Source of the DNA: Paenibacillus pectinilyticus
GTDB lineage: Bacteria; Bacillota; Bacilli; Paenibacillales; NBRC-103111
DNA length: 64,000 bases
Direction of reading: 5' to 3'
Assembly (NCBI RefSeq): GCF_001700435.1
Contig: NZ_LYPC01000016.1
Coordinates: forward strand, 1 to 64,000
Under the pieces are notes generated by a model. That model saw only the letters and a list, made by a program, of their open reading frames with translations, searched no databases and was not told where the DNA came from. Positions 45,851 through 54,381 of this stretch are shown here, piece after piece. Both the position numbers and the translations under genes were made by a program. Numbering within the stretch: the stretch's first letter is position 1; the number at the start of each line of letters is the position of its first letter.

Positions 45851-46288
45851 TTAACCGATCATGCAAGCCGAATGGCCCATAGTCCCTTCAACGTCGTTGC
45901 CTTCTTTTCTCCAATACTCGATGCCGCCCAACATCTCTTTCACTTTGAATCCGAGACCGGATAATCGGGCTGCTCCTTTGGTGCCGCCGTTGCACGCAGG
46001 TCCCCAACAATAGACGACGATCAATTGATCTTTGGAAAAAGACGAGGTCGTTTCGGCGTTAATGTTGTTGGAAGAAAGGTTAATTGCACCTGGCACATGG
46101 CACTCCCCATAAGCATGAGCACTTCGTACGTCAATGAGTAAGAAGTCGTTAAGCCCATACTGCATATCGTATTTCACATCCGAGACGTCCGTTTCCACGG
46201 AAAGTTTGTTCATATAGTGTCTATGCGTCTGCTCTGGCGAAGCGGCTGGTGTCTCGAGTACGAGGGAATAACGTAGTTGTGCTGTCAT
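45851..46288 (-). CDS. rhodanese-domain sulfurtransferase-like protein
   Basis: This is 145 residues. A single rhodanese domain follows an N-terminal extension: FLLIDVRSAHAYGECHVPGAINL and the active-site loop VYCWGPACNGGTKGAARL with a Cys. GGAGG is 8 nt before the ATG at 46288. It is upstream of and coupled to the M55 peptidase, with a LysR regulator just before it in the same direction. The combination of rhodanese and D-aminopeptidase is not one I can explain. Confidence 0.87.
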   Translation of the reverse strand: MTAQLRYSLVLETPAASPEQTHRHYMNKLSVETDVSDVKYDMQYGLNDFLLIDVRSAHAYGECHVPGAINLSSNNINAETTSSFSKDQLIVVYCWGPACNGGTKGAARLSGLGFKVKEMLGGIEYWRKEGNDVEGTMGHSACMIG

Positions 46289-46382
46289 ATTGATGACCTC
46301 CATGTGATTGATGTTATTTTCTTGAAATCACTATAACACGACCTCAAACAATGGAGTTATCGATAGTTTTCTATATCATGTA

Positions 46383-47270
46383 TCAATCATTTTGATAGTT
46401 GCTGCGACTAATGAGCTCCAAGAGCCCAAGGAGTGCCTTCGACTTCCACTTCTTATTGGCGTAAATGAGCTGGGTATAGAACTTAAACTCAGGATGTACA
46501 AAAGGCATTGCCATAATCTGACCTTTACGTATTTCCTCAGCAACCGCGATTCGAGGAACAAGTGCAATGCCCAAACCGTAGGAGACACATTGCTTAATCG
46601 CTTCCAAATTGCCAAATTCATAGGATAGTTTGAAGTTCACTTGATTCGCTTTCAATACCTTAAGCAGCATTGCACGATACGTACAGCCATCCTCCGTCAG
46701 AATCAGTGATTCACGCTCTAGATCCTCGACATGGATTTCGCTCCTCCCGCTGAATTTATGCTCTGGACTTGTTATAATGACCAACGTTTCTTCTCGCAAG
46801 ATACTGCTGTGCAGCTCTGGATCTTTAAAAGGAGGATCAAGAATGATACCTACGTCAAGGTCTCCTTCTTTGACCGACTCGATAATGTAGGGTTCGTTGC
46901 CTGGCTGTATAACTACGTTAACATCTGGATAATCGCGTTGAAATGCCTGCAGATGTTGTGGCAGGTAAAAAGCTGCCAACGTCTCAATGGTTCCAATGGT
47001 AAGTGTTCCCTTGGATTGCTTCGCCACAACTTCTTTCGATTCTTCATGTAACCTGTGTATCTCATTGGCATATTGCAGGAGCGCTTCCCCAGCCATGGTC
47101 AACTTCATCCTTCTACCGTAACGTTCCAATAGGGTTGCCCCGTAAGACTCCTCCAGCCTTTGAATCTGCGTCGTAATGCTCGACTGTGCATATCCCAGCG
47201 TTTCCGCGGCTCTCGTGTAGCTTCCCCATTTCGCGACTTCGCGAAAGGTTTTCAAATAAGTTAATTCCAC
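46383..47270 (-). CDS. LysR-family transcriptional regulator
   Basis: This is 295 residues, starting at GTG 47270 with GAGG 8 nt before it. The N-terminal HTH is TYLKTFREVAKWGSYTRAAETLGYAQSSITTQIQRLEESYGATLLER; the C-terminal ligand domain is LTIGTIETLAAFYLPQHLQAFQRDYPDVNVVI. It is 95 nt upstream of the rhodanese gene, same strand, and may activate that operon. Confidence 0.9.
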   Translation of the reverse strand: MELTYLKTFREVAKWGSYTRAAETLGYAQSSITTQIQRLEESYGATLLERYGRRMKLTMAGEALLQYANEIHRLHEESKEVVAKQSKGTLTIGTIETLAAFYLPQHLQAFQRDYPDVNVVIQPGNEPYIIESVKEGDLDVGIILDPPFKDPELHSSILREETLVIITSPEHKFSGRSEIHVEDLERESLILTEDGCTYRAMLLKVLKANQVNFKLSYEFGNLEAIKQCVSYGLGIALVPRIAVAEEIRKGQIMAMPFVHPEFKFYTQLIYANKKWKSKALLGLLELISRSNYQND

Positions 47271-47431
47271 AAGGCTCGCCTCATCTCAAACAAGTTTCAA
47301 CCACTCTACCACGAACACTCGGTTAAGACAATAATTTGAAACTATCCTGCCCGTGGGACTTGGATCCCGAGAGCTATTCAGTTCATCCTCCCTACTTGTT
47401 CAATCACGGTTGGGCTACCGTTACTTGAGAA

Positions 47432-47461
47432 AGGCAACCAATCCACTCGGGCTGGCTGCCT
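47432..47461 (-). terminator. possible terminator of the TetR gene
   Basis: On the minus strand AGGCAGCCA pairs with TGGTTGCCT (one G-U), then TTC. The stem lies about 85 nt past the stop codon and the T run is short. The remainder of 47271-47544 shows no gene. Confidence 0.4.
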
Positions 47462-47544
47462 CTTCATGCTAGCTATTGAACGCTCAGTTCACCTTTAACT
47501 TCAGGACTTACATCTAGTCTAGATTCCTACTTCCCCATAATATT

Positions 47545-48129
47545 TTAAAAAAACGTGGAAAGCATTTTCACCTTCAATTCAGGTAAGGGGAAATTCTCCG
47601 GATACGTGGCATACATAAGCATCATGCCATGTAGGGCAGTCGAGAAGTGGAGCGACTGCAAATGGGGATCGGGAACCCCCATTTTGCGAAAGATATCAAC
47701 CTGGAGTTTGGATTGGCGAGTCATTTCTTCTTTAAGCATTTGACTATATGTGGATACGACCTCGTCTGCTTCTGGATGTGTTTGAATGTGCAAGTAAAAA
47801 CGATATACACTAGGCCGCTCTTGAACATTTTGAAGCGCATGTTCGGCGATATACATCAGTTGTTCGACTGGAGTTGGTTTCGTGGCCGATTCCTTCATGA
47901 CTTGAACGATTTCTTCTATACGGCTCAGAATTAATTCCCTTAAAAGATCGGCCTTTCCGGAAAAATAATTGTACAAAAGGCCTTTAGAAATCCCCGCACG
48001 CCGAGCCACATCATCAATGGATGCTGCATGATAGCCTTTTTCGATAAAAACTTCAATTGCTGCCCTGGATATGTTTTCCTTGGCTATTTGCCGAATTCGT
48101 TCGTTCTCCTCGCGTGTTCGCGGCATCAT
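47545..48129 (-). CDS. TetR-family transcriptional repressor
   Basis: This is 194 residues. HTH is at residues about 10-55 (RAAIEVFIEKGYHAASIDDVARRAGISKGLLYNYFSGKADLLRELI), followed by a helical ligand-binding domain. GGGGAG lies 5-8 nt before two adjacent ATG codons (48129 and 48126). Divergent from an alpha/beta hydrolase, with two palindromes between. Confidence 0.9.
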   Translation of the reverse strand: MMPRTREENERIRQIAKENISRAAIEVFIEKGYHAASIDDVARRAGISKGLLYNYFSGKADLLRELILSRIEEIVQVMKESATKPTPVEQLMYIAEHALQNVQERPSVYRFYLHIQTHPEADEVVSTYSQMLKEEMTRQSKLQVDIFRKMGVPDPHLQSLHFSTALHGMMLMYATYPENFPLPELKVKMLSTFF

Positions 48130-48153
48130 ACACACTCCCCGACAATTTTCGAT

Positions 48154-48176
48154 TTCGTTAACATCATGTTAACGAA
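48154..48176. promoter_or_regulatory. palindrome 1, likely TetR operator over the TetR -10
   Basis: Perfect 11-bp arms TTCGTTAACAT and ATGTTAACGAA around one central C. It covers TAACAT (-10 on the minus strand at 48166-48171; -35 TTGACT at 48189-48194, 17-bp spacer). Confidence 0.8.
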
Positions 48177-48184
48177 GACTGAAT

Positions 48185-48231
48185 GGTTAGTCAATATAAG
48201 TATTGACTGACCGTACATTCAATGATAAATT
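48185..48231. promoter_or_regulatory. palindrome 2 and hydrolase promoter
   Basis: GGTTAGTCAATA (48185-48196) and TATTGACTGACC (48201-48212) form an imperfect palindrome with one mismatch. It covers the -35 of both genes: TTGACT (48203-48208), 17 bp and TAAATT (48226-48231) drive the hydrolase. Confidence 0.75.
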
Positions 48232-48260
48232 AGATTTATCAAAAATGTGGAGGGATAACA

Positions 48261-49009
48261 ATGGATTTATACTATGAAATATATGGCGAGGGGCAGCCTC
48301 TTGTCATGCTCCATGGAGGCGGAACCGATATGCGGGATTGGACTTTACTTACTCCTCTCCTATCCAGACATTTCAAAGTCGTTACCGTTGACGCACGTGG
48401 GTGCGGAAAGTCTCCTGCTCCGACGGAGCCCTCCAATTATATCGAGATGTGCTTTCTCTATTGAACCACTTGAACATCGATCAGGTTACACTCGTAGGTA
48501 ATTCTATCGGTGGACAGATCGCAACTGAATTTTCGCTTTCCTACCCAGAACGTGTGCAAAATCTTATTTTACTCTCACCGGCATTGTCGGGATTTGTTCA
48601 CTCTACGGATTTAATAGAGGTGCTCCAACGAGTGCAAGCCGCCGTACCCGATGTTGCTAAAATGACGGAACTTACGCTCGCCGCCCCCTTTTACACCATC
48701 ACCAATAAAAGCCCGCAACGCGGTCTCATGGTGGAGATGACGGAGCATAACATCAAAAAGATGTTCGAGTGGGCTACACCAAAATCGGTTTGGCCGAAGC
48801 CTTCTGCCATTGAAAGATTGGACCAAATACAGGCAAGAACGCTGTTCATCCTAGGAACACACGACTTTGCTGACTGTTTCCGGATAGCCGACCATTTTCG
48901 CGCGGTTCCTAACATTCATTTTGCTGAAATCCAAGGTGGAGACCATAAGATCAACCTTACTCATTCGGAAGAGGTTTATAAGAATATAGTTACGTTTTTG
49001 GAAGAATAA
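48261..49009 (+). pseudogene. alpha/beta hydrolase, frameshifted
   Basis: Good GGAGGG ribosome site. The first frame (48261-48464) encodes MDLYYEIYGEGQPLVMLHGGGTDMRDW with the oxyanion-hole HGGG and then VDARGCGKSP. After GAG at 48444-48446 the frame breaks and reaches a stop. The second frame continues in register with YRDVLSLLNHLNIDQVTLVGNSIGGQIA (catalytic Ser), GTHDFAD (Asp) and GGDHKI (His). Adding one G near 48446 would give IEDVL and restore one protein of about 249 residues, so a single-base deletion is the simplest explanation (mutation or sequencing error). It is divergent from its likely TetR repressor. Confidence 0.85.
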
Positions 49010-49385
49010 ACAGTAATGATCATCGTAGACTAAGAGCAAAGTTAAGGCTTGATGAAGGAATACTGCCCATTCAATAAAACAGGGAGCAGGCCGGCCGCGG
49101 CGATCTGCTCCCTTAACGTTAAACTAATGTTCTCTGAGGGAGCGGAATGGATTGTCCTACCCTCCATGAAAGAAAGGACAAACCAATCAACAAAACCATT
49201 AGACAAAAAAAATACAATGGTATTCATCTAAGAATCCTTTCTTTTTGGCTTTTTTCTACTGTTTCTGTAATTAATACATATTGGAAGTATACTGCCCGAT
49301 CGCTTCATGTGGCATCCACTCGTCTTCGCGGAGCCAGCCTCATTTTGTAGTTTAATAAAGTAACGTTATCATTCACTTTTTGACT
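49010..49385. other. intergenic region, no supported gene
   Basis: About 375 bp. It holds a perfect 9-bp stem, AGGGAGCAG (49081-49089) with CTGCTCCCT (49105-49113), a possible terminator of the hydrolase gene. Two short reading frames face each other here without ribosome sites, and I do not support either. Confidence 0.5.
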
Positions 49386-49853
49386 TTATATCTGGGCATT
49401 TTTTAATGGCTTTTGAAGTGCATTCACAATGGCTGCAAGGATACTTGTTGCTAAAATGCCCATTAGACATAATGATGTAGGGCCCGCTGCATCATCACTA
49501 TCTGTAACTTGAGCAAGCACTCTTAAGCTTACTATTCCTAACAAAATAAGGAAAATGACTGTAAAAGCACATTTCTTTATAATCTTCAAAGATTTAAGGG
49601 ATAATTCTGAGAAAGCATTATTCTTTTCGATGTAGGTTAATAGTTTATATGCATGATACAACGCAACTGAAAACGCAATACAGAATCCGTATGCACATAC
49701 TAAAAAGGGAATTAGGAAGTAAGCCGTATCTGGATGTACCCTTGCATCTCTAACAGCTATCTCAGGCAACCAGATACACAAAGCAAGCACTGCAATTCCA
49801 AACAGAAAAATAATTACCTTTAGGAAAGTGGTTGAACCTCGTTTAACATTCAT
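49386..49853 (-). CDS. DUF2975-family membrane protein, probably shortened at its C-terminus
   Basis: This is 155 residues with four membrane spans, as in DUF2975 proteins (VIIFLFGIAVLALCIWLPEIA, IPFLVCAYGFCIAFSVALYHAYKLLTYIEKNNAFS). Members normally end with NAIDIKSENDLTV-like residues and are paired with a small HTH (YozG) gene. Here the last residues are LKNAQI, then TAA, and in the same frame beyond the stop the DNA reads SQKVNDNVTL, a decayed form of that tail. No HTH gene follows. GTGAGGTG is 6 nt before the ATG. Confidence 0.75.
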   Translation of the reverse strand: MNVKRGSTTFLKVIIFLFGIAVLALCIWLPEIAVRDARVHPDTAYFLIPFLVCAYGFCIAFSVALYHAYKLLTYIEKNNAFSELSLKSLKIIKKCAFTVIFLILLGIVSLRVLAQVTDSDDAAGPTSLCLMGILATSILAAIVNALQKPLKNAQI

Positions 49854-49895
49854 TTAAAACACCTCACTTTTTTATTGACAACATGATCTTTGCAT

Positions 49896-49929
49896 AATAT
49901 TTATTGTTAAACAATAAATATTTATTGTT
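49896..49929. promoter_or_regulatory. large palindrome before the DUF2975 gene
   Basis: A 27-bp perfect dyad centred at 49909, with arms ATTTATTGTT and AACAATAAAT, plus a third half site ATTTATTGTT beginning at 49920, 21 bp from the first. It is the kind of operator an HTH partner would bind. Confidence 0.7.
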
Positions 49930-50119
49930 TTATGTTATTGGTTATAGAAATATATCGCCGCATACATGCGTGATCTCATTAAAAAAGCGTTCACCCAATG
50001 GAGTGAACGCAGCAGTTGATAAAGGACACGAAGTCATCTCCTAACATCTTGGCATATTACAATTTGTCTACTTCAAAACTTATTTGTCACCCAACACATG
50101 GCGGCGTTCACCCCGCCCA
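49930..50119. other. intergenic region before the HTH-ClpP cassette
   Basis: No gene. It holds the hairpin GCGTTCACCCAATGGAGTG-AACGC (49986-50009), with a T run on the minus strand, near-identical to the hairpin at 38998-39022. Confidence 0.5.
49986..50009 (-). terminator. hairpin of the GCGTTCACCCAA type
   Basis: GCGTTCAC pairs with GTGAACGC around CCAATGGA. On the minus strand it is followed by TTTTTT. It has no minus-strand gene upstream of it, so its role is unclear. Confidence 0.6.
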
Positions 50120-50175
50120 TTGACTTTCCCTCCCCCACGTAATAAAATAATTGTACGTAACATATAATTTGTACA
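50120..50175 (+). promoter_or_regulatory. promoter and TGTAC repeats of the HTH-ClpP operon
   Basis: TTGACT (50120-50125), 17-bp spacer, TAAAAT (50143-50148). Immediately downstream TGTAC (50152-50156) and TGTAC (50170-50174) are 18 bp apart, a likely site for the first gene's product. Confidence 0.65.
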
Positions 50176-50192
50176 CGGAGGCCATCCTCTCC

Positions 50193-50786
50193 ATGCCACA
50201 AGAAAAAGAAATTCAAGACAGCTACTATATCGAGTCCCCCGAGCAAGCGACCGTGTTACTCAACCCGCTTCGCAGCGAAATCATCGCCCAGCTCTTGGAG
50301 CCAGGATCCGCGGCGGAAGTGGCGCGCACTTTGGGCGAGACCGCCCAGCGCATCAACTACCACCTCAAGGCGCTGGAGAAAGCCGGCCTCGTTACGCGCG
50401 TAGGCACACGCCAAGTGCGCAATCTGGTCGAGGTGCTTTATCGCTCCATCGCCAAAACGTTCGTGCTCGCCGAGTCGCTCAGCATGAAGCCCGAAACTTT
50501 GCAAAAGCTGAAGGATCAAAGCTCACTCGCTCATCTCGTGACAACATCCGAGCGCATCCGCCGAGATGCCATGCTGCTCATGGAGCAATCTGATGTTGGC
50601 GAAGTGATTCCGAGCGCGACGCTGCAGCTTCAGGTTCATTTATGTACAGAGCAGCAGCGACAACTGTTCATTGAGGAATACGCCGCCATGGTCCAGCAAT
50701 TGGTGGAGCGTTACTCAGGTAGTCTGGATAAGAATCAGGACACCTATCATGTTTTGCTAGCCGTGTATCCCAAACCGAAGGAATGA
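50193..50786 (+). CDS. ArsR-like winged-helix regulator
   Basis: This is 197 residues. N-terminal wHTH: ATVLLNPLRSEIIAQLLEPGSAAEVARTLGETAQRINYHLKALEKAGLVTRVG. The rest is helical with no metal-binding Cys pair, so it is not a typical metal sensor. GGAGG is 11 nt before the ATG at 50193. The first gene of a three-gene run with an unknown protein and ClpP. Confidence 0.85.
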   Translation: MPQEKEIQDSYYIESPEQATVLLNPLRSEIIAQLLEPGSAAEVARTLGETAQRINYHLKALEKAGLVTRVGTRQVRNLVEVLYRSIAKTFVLAESLSMKPETLQKLKDQSSLAHLVTTSERIRRDAMLLMEQSDVGEVIPSATLQLQVHLCTEQQRQLFIEEYAAMVQQLVERYSGSLDKNQDTYHVLLAVYPKPKE

Positions 50787-50799
50787 GGAGGCATTAGCC

Positions 50800-51108
50800 A
50801 TGAATCACGAGCAACAGCTTGAACATCTAACAAGTCAGTCACAGCAAGGTACCACTCCTGAAGCATCACCTGTGATCGCCTGGGAGCAACGGCAAGAGAG
50901 TAAGCCTGCTTCATCCAGCAGCACTGTCATTTCCATTGATACGTATCGCCGCCAAGATACGACTACTATAGATACGGAAGCTACGGTTACCGTTCGCGAG
51001 TTTCCAACTATTCACAACGAAGAGCCTGTCCGCCTCCTCATCGTTTCGTCCGGTTTTGGCCAGAAACATGCGATGCCTGCGAATACGGTTCAATGTAAAG
51101 CGGCTTAA
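50800..51108 (+). CDS. hypothetical protein in the HTH-ClpP cassette
   Basis: This is 102 residues, starting with GAGGAGG 9 nt upstream. There is a low-complexity N-terminal half (Gln/Ser/Thr-rich), then VISIDTYRRQ, VTVREFPTIHNEEPVRLLIVSSGFG and one Cys near the C-terminus. No transmembrane segment, signal or known domain. It lies between the wHTH gene (13 nt) and clpP (53 nt), so it could be a ClpP substrate or adaptor. Confidence 0.7.
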   Translation: MNHEQQLEHLTSQSQQGTTPEASPVIAWEQRQESKPASSSSTVISIDTYRRQDTTTIDTEATVTVREFPTIHNEEPVRLLIVSSGFGQKHAMPANTVQCKAA

Positions 51109-51161
51109 CCGAGCATCATGACCCTACCAACTGATTTTAAAAAAAGAGAGGATGATTACCA

Positions 51162-51743
51162 ATGAGCTTTATACCTATGGTTGTTGAACAAACCGCGCGC
51201 GGAGAGCGCTCGTACGATATTTACTCCCGTTTGCTGAAAGACCGCATCGTGTTCCTCGGTACGGAGGTAAATGATCAAGTCGCCAACGCGATTATTGCCC
51301 AGCTCTTGTTCCTTTCCGCAGAGGATCCTGAGAAGGATATTTCCCTCTACATCAACTCACCAGGCGGGTCCACGTCAGCTGGACTTGCGATTTACGACAC
51401 GATGAACTTCATCAAACCTGACGTCTCCACCATTTGCGTGGGTATGGCCGCGTCTATGGGCGCCGTTCTTCTTACTGCCGGCGCGCCAGGGAAACGTTTT
51501 GCCCTTCCGAATGCCGAAGTCATGATTCACCAACCTTGGGGTGGCGCGCAAGGGCAAGCGAGTGATATTCACATTCGCGCCCAGCACATTCTCAAAACAC
51601 GCAGCATTCTCAATCGCATCCTCTCGGAAACGACCAAACAACCGATCGAGAAGATCGAGTTGGATACCGACCGCGACTACTTCCTAGAAGCTGAAGATGC
51701 ACGTGTGTATGGGTTGATCGATAAGGTTATTGAACGAATCTAA
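51162..51743 (+). CDS. clpP: ATP-dependent Clp protease proteolytic subunit (ClpP paralogue)
   Basis: This is 193 residues. The catalytic triad is in register: Ser98 in GMAASMGA, His123 in MIHQPWGG and Asp172 in DTDRDYF. It forms the barrel that degrades unfolded proteins with Clp ATPases. The sequence after residue 135 ([36 protein letters not shown]) differs from the usual housekeeping ClpP, so this may be a second, dedicated copy. AGAGGATG precedes the ATG. It is controlled together with a wHTH regulator, unlike a housekeeping clpP. Confidence 0.93.
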   Translation: MSFIPMVVEQTARGERSYDIYSRLLKDRIVFLGTEVNDQVANAIIAQLLFLSAEDPEKDISLYINSPGGSTSAGLAIYDTMNFIKPDVSTICVGMAASMGAVLLTAGAPGKRFALPNAEVMIHQPWGGAQGQASDIHIRAQHILKTRSILNRILSETTKQPIEKIELDTDRDYFLEAEDARVYGLIDKVIERI

Positions 51744-51750
51744 AACCAAC

Positions 51751-51796
51751 AAAAAAAAGATGACTCCTGTGTATGACACGGGGATCATCTTTTTTT
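51751..51796. terminator. bidirectional terminator between clpP and the MFS gene
   Basis: AAAAAAGATGA (about 51753-51763) pairs with TCATCTTTTTT (about 51785-51795), with internal CC/GG pairing and T runs on both strands. Confidence 0.9.
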
Positions 51797-51802
51797 CACA
51801 TC

Positions 51803-53269
51803 CTAAGCTCCGTACTTCTCTTGCTGTTTAACAGCTACACGCTTAAAAAAGACACTAACGATCAAACCTAGAATAGCAACCACGATGCCATAGATAAAAG
51901 CCATTTGCACCCCAGCAGTAAGCGAAGCACTCATCGTACTAGCCCTACTAGCATCCAATGCCTTGCTTGCGTATTTGGCTTGCTCTGACGACATGACGGT
52001 AACAGCAACCGTAGTCCCAATCGCACCAGCTACTTGCTGCAAGGTATTCATGATAGCCGTGCCATCGGGATACAACTCCCTCGGCAGTTGATTGAGCCCA
52101 TTCGTTTGCGATGGCATCATAATGAGCGAAATCCCCGTCATGAGGCACGTGTGCACCACGATGATCATGATTTTGGATGTATCTGGCGTTACGTTGGAGA
52201 ATACCCAGAGCATGGTTGAGACCAGGATATACCCCGGTGTGACCATCCATTTCGGACCGACCCGATCGAATAATCTCCCAATAACAGGTGAAATTAACCC
52301 ATTAATGAAGCTCCCTGGCAGTAAAACCAACCCCGCGGTTAATGCCGTTAAGGTCAATCCTCCCTGCAAATACATTGGCAGCAGCACCGAGGAGGAGAGA
52401 ATCACCATCATGCATAGGAATACCATCAGCATCCCCAAAGTAAACATCGGATAGTGAAAGGCGCGCAGATTAATCATAGGTTGACTAAGCAGCAATTGTC
52501 GGATGATAAATAGCGCCAGACTGACAACTCCTATGGCCAAGGAAACGATAACAACAGGGCTGCCCCAACCTTCTCCGGATTCACCCAATGAGCTGAAACC
52601 GAAGACGATTCCTCCAAAACCCAATGTCGAAAGTACAATCGAAAGGATATCGATTTTGGGCCTAGTGATATCCGACGTATTTTTCATGACGACGATGCCA
52701 CATACCAATGAGCTGACTAATAAAGGGAGTGAAAACCAGAAGATCCAGTTCCACGTCAGCTTCTCGATGACAAATCCAGAAAGGGTGGGCCCCACGGCGG
52801 GTGCAAATAAAATAACCAGACCCACAAGCCCCATGGCGGCCCCTCTTTTGGCCACTGGAAAAATAATTAAAATCGTATTAAACATTAACGGCATTAATAA
52901 CCCTGTTCCAATAGCTTGGATGATGCGTGCGAATAACAGAATACTGAAATAAGGCGCTAATGCGGCAATCATCGTGCCGACAATAGAAAAACCAAGCGCA
53001 ACGATGAAAAGTTGCCTGCTCGAAAACCATTTTAGAAGAAACCCCGATACGGGGGCTAGAATGCCTAATGTCAATAAATAACCGGTCGTTAACCATTGGA
53101 CGTCTGATGGCCTGATCCCGAAGATATCGATCAAATCCGTAAAGGCCATATTCAAAGCTGTTTCACTGTATAACCCGACGAATCCCGCCGTTAATAAGGC
53201 AAAAAGAATCGCGTACACACGATATTCGGTCGCTTCGTCAGCCTCTTTTTCAATCCTAGTATCATTCAC
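51803..53269 (-). CDS. DHA2-type MFS transporter
   Basis: This is 488 residues with about 14 membrane spans. EmrB/QacA-like motifs are LNMAFTDLIDIFGIRPSDVQWLTTGYLL, RIIQAIGTGLLMPLMFNTI and GPTLSGFVIEKLTWNWIFW (motif C-like). The GTG start at 53269 has AGGAG 7 nt before it. It is 13 nt after the LacI gene and so the last gene of the nucleoside operon. It may export a base released by the hydrolase, or a drug-like compound; the first is inferred only from position. Confidence 0.88.
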   Translation of the reverse strand: MNDTRIEKEADEATEYRVYAILFALLTAGFVGLYSETALNMAFTDLIDIFGIRPSDVQWLTTGYLLTLGILAPVSGFLLKWFSSRQLFIVALGFSIVGTMIAALAPYFSILLFARIIQAIGTGLLMPLMFNTILIIFPVAKRGAAMGLVGLVILFAPAVGPTLSGFVIEKLTWNWIFWFSLPLLVSSLVCGIVVMKNTSDITRPKIDILSIVLSTLGFGGIVFGFSSLGESGEGWGSPVVIVSLAIGVVSLALFIIRQLLLSQPMINLRAFHYPMFTLGMLMVFLCMMVILSSSVLLPMYLQGGLTLTALTAGLVLLPGSFINGLISPVIGRLFDRVGPKWMVTPGYILVSTMLWVFSNVTPDTSKIMIIVVHTCLMTGISLIMMPSQTNGLNQLPRELYPDGTAIMNTLQQVAGAIGTTVAVTVMSSEQAKYASKALDASRASTMSASLTAGVQMAFIYGIVVAILGLIVSVFFKRVAVKQQEKYGA

Positions 53270-53282
53270 TTAAACGCTCCTA

Positions 53283-54296
53283 CTATGAGGTTCCTCGAAC
53301 GACTAACTCGGCATATAAAAAGATTTTCTGCTCCTTCAAAGGAACCTCATTGATGATGTTAATCAATAAATTACAGGCTGCTTCTCCCATTTCCGCGATG
53401 GGCTGTGCAACTGTTGTCAGTTCAGGCTCTATGAATTGTGAGATTTTGATATTGTCATAGCCGATAATCGAGATGTCTCGAGGCACATGATAACCCAACC
53501 GTGTGAGCGCCTTGAGACCGCCCATCGCCGTCATATCATTGCAGTAAATAATACCGTCCACGTCCGGTACGTCCCTCGCAATCTGCTCGGTCACCGCAAT
53601 TCCGGCTTCTAACGACGGCAGCACTTCATACACATATCGCTCATCATAGATGCCTAACGTTGTCATCATTTCTTTATAAGCATTCACTCTATATTCGAAC
53701 ACACGCAGCTCGCGCGGACCTCTCACGTAAGCGATTTTGCGTCTTCCCTTCTCATACAAATGCCGTACGCCATCCATGACGCCGTCGTCACTCATGCAAT
53801 ATACACCGGGATAGTCTTCACACCCTGGAATATATCGATCCACAAGCACGAAAGAAACGGCATGCTGATTGAGCAGGGCAAGACTCGTTTCACTCGTTCC
53901 GCCTGCGATAAAAATAACCCCATCCACCAGCTTCCCGATTAATAATCGGATGGCGCTCTCTTCTTTGGGCACTTGATTGTCCGTATTGCAAAAAATAACA
54001 TTATATTGGAGCCTATTCGCCTCATCCTCTATCGCTCTAGCAATCTCCGCGAAGAAGGGGTTGGTAATATCCGGAATGATAATACCGATCGTACCCGATT
54101 TCTTCGTGATGAGACTCCGTGCAAATGAATTAGGGATATAGCCAAGCTCGTCTGCGACTTTGAGGATCTTATCCCTAGTTTCAGGAGAGATCAGTTCGTC
54201 CTTTTTATTGAGTACCATGGAAACTGTTGCCTTCGTAACCCCAACTTGATTCGCAATATCAAGCATCGTCGGTTTCTTCACTTTCACCTGCGCCAC
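53283..54296 (-). CDS. LacI-family repressor of the nucleoside operon
   Basis: This is 337 residues. HTH: PTMLDIANQVGVTKATVSMVLNKKDELISPETRDKILKVADELGYIPN with the minor-groove hinge helix NSFARSLITKKSGTIGII. The periplasmic-binding-like effector domain follows (RbsR/PurR-type). The start is a GTG at 54296 with AAGG close by; a GTG three codons later is possible. It is embedded in the nucleoside operon and is the best candidate for binding the TTAACCGGTTAA-type operators. Likely effector: a nucleoside or ribose compound. Confidence 0.9.
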   Translation of the reverse strand: MAQVKVKKPTMLDIANQVGVTKATVSMVLNKKDELISPETRDKILKVADELGYIPNSFARSLITKKSGTIGIIIPDITNPFFAEIARAIEDEANRLQYNVIFCNTDNQVPKEESAIRLLIGKLVDGVIFIAGGTSETSLALLNQHAVSFVLVDRYIPGCEDYPGVYCMSDDGVMDGVRHLYEKGRRKIAYVRGPRELRVFEYRVNAYKEMMTTLGIYDERYVYEVLPSLEAGIAVTEQIARDVPDVDGIIYCNDMTAMGGLKALTRLGYHVPRDISIIGYDNIKISQFIEPELTTVAQPIAEMGEAACNLLINIINEVPLKEQKIFLYAELVVRGTS

Positions 54297-54381
54297 GCCA
54301 CCTTCATCCCCTATATTGTACTGCTTCTGGCCGATTACCTTGTGTCTTTAGTGTAGCACATTCCCCATAACAGTCCTATTG

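Noticed and set aside
48401-48464. Independent small gene starting within the hydrolase
   Set aside because: The frame is simply the continuation of the hydrolase after a one-base shift, as shown by the intact catalytic Ser/Asp/His.
49042-49231. Two opposing 60-codon frames after the hydrolase
   Set aside because: Neither has a ribosome site; they overlap a terminator-like stem and each other in antisense.
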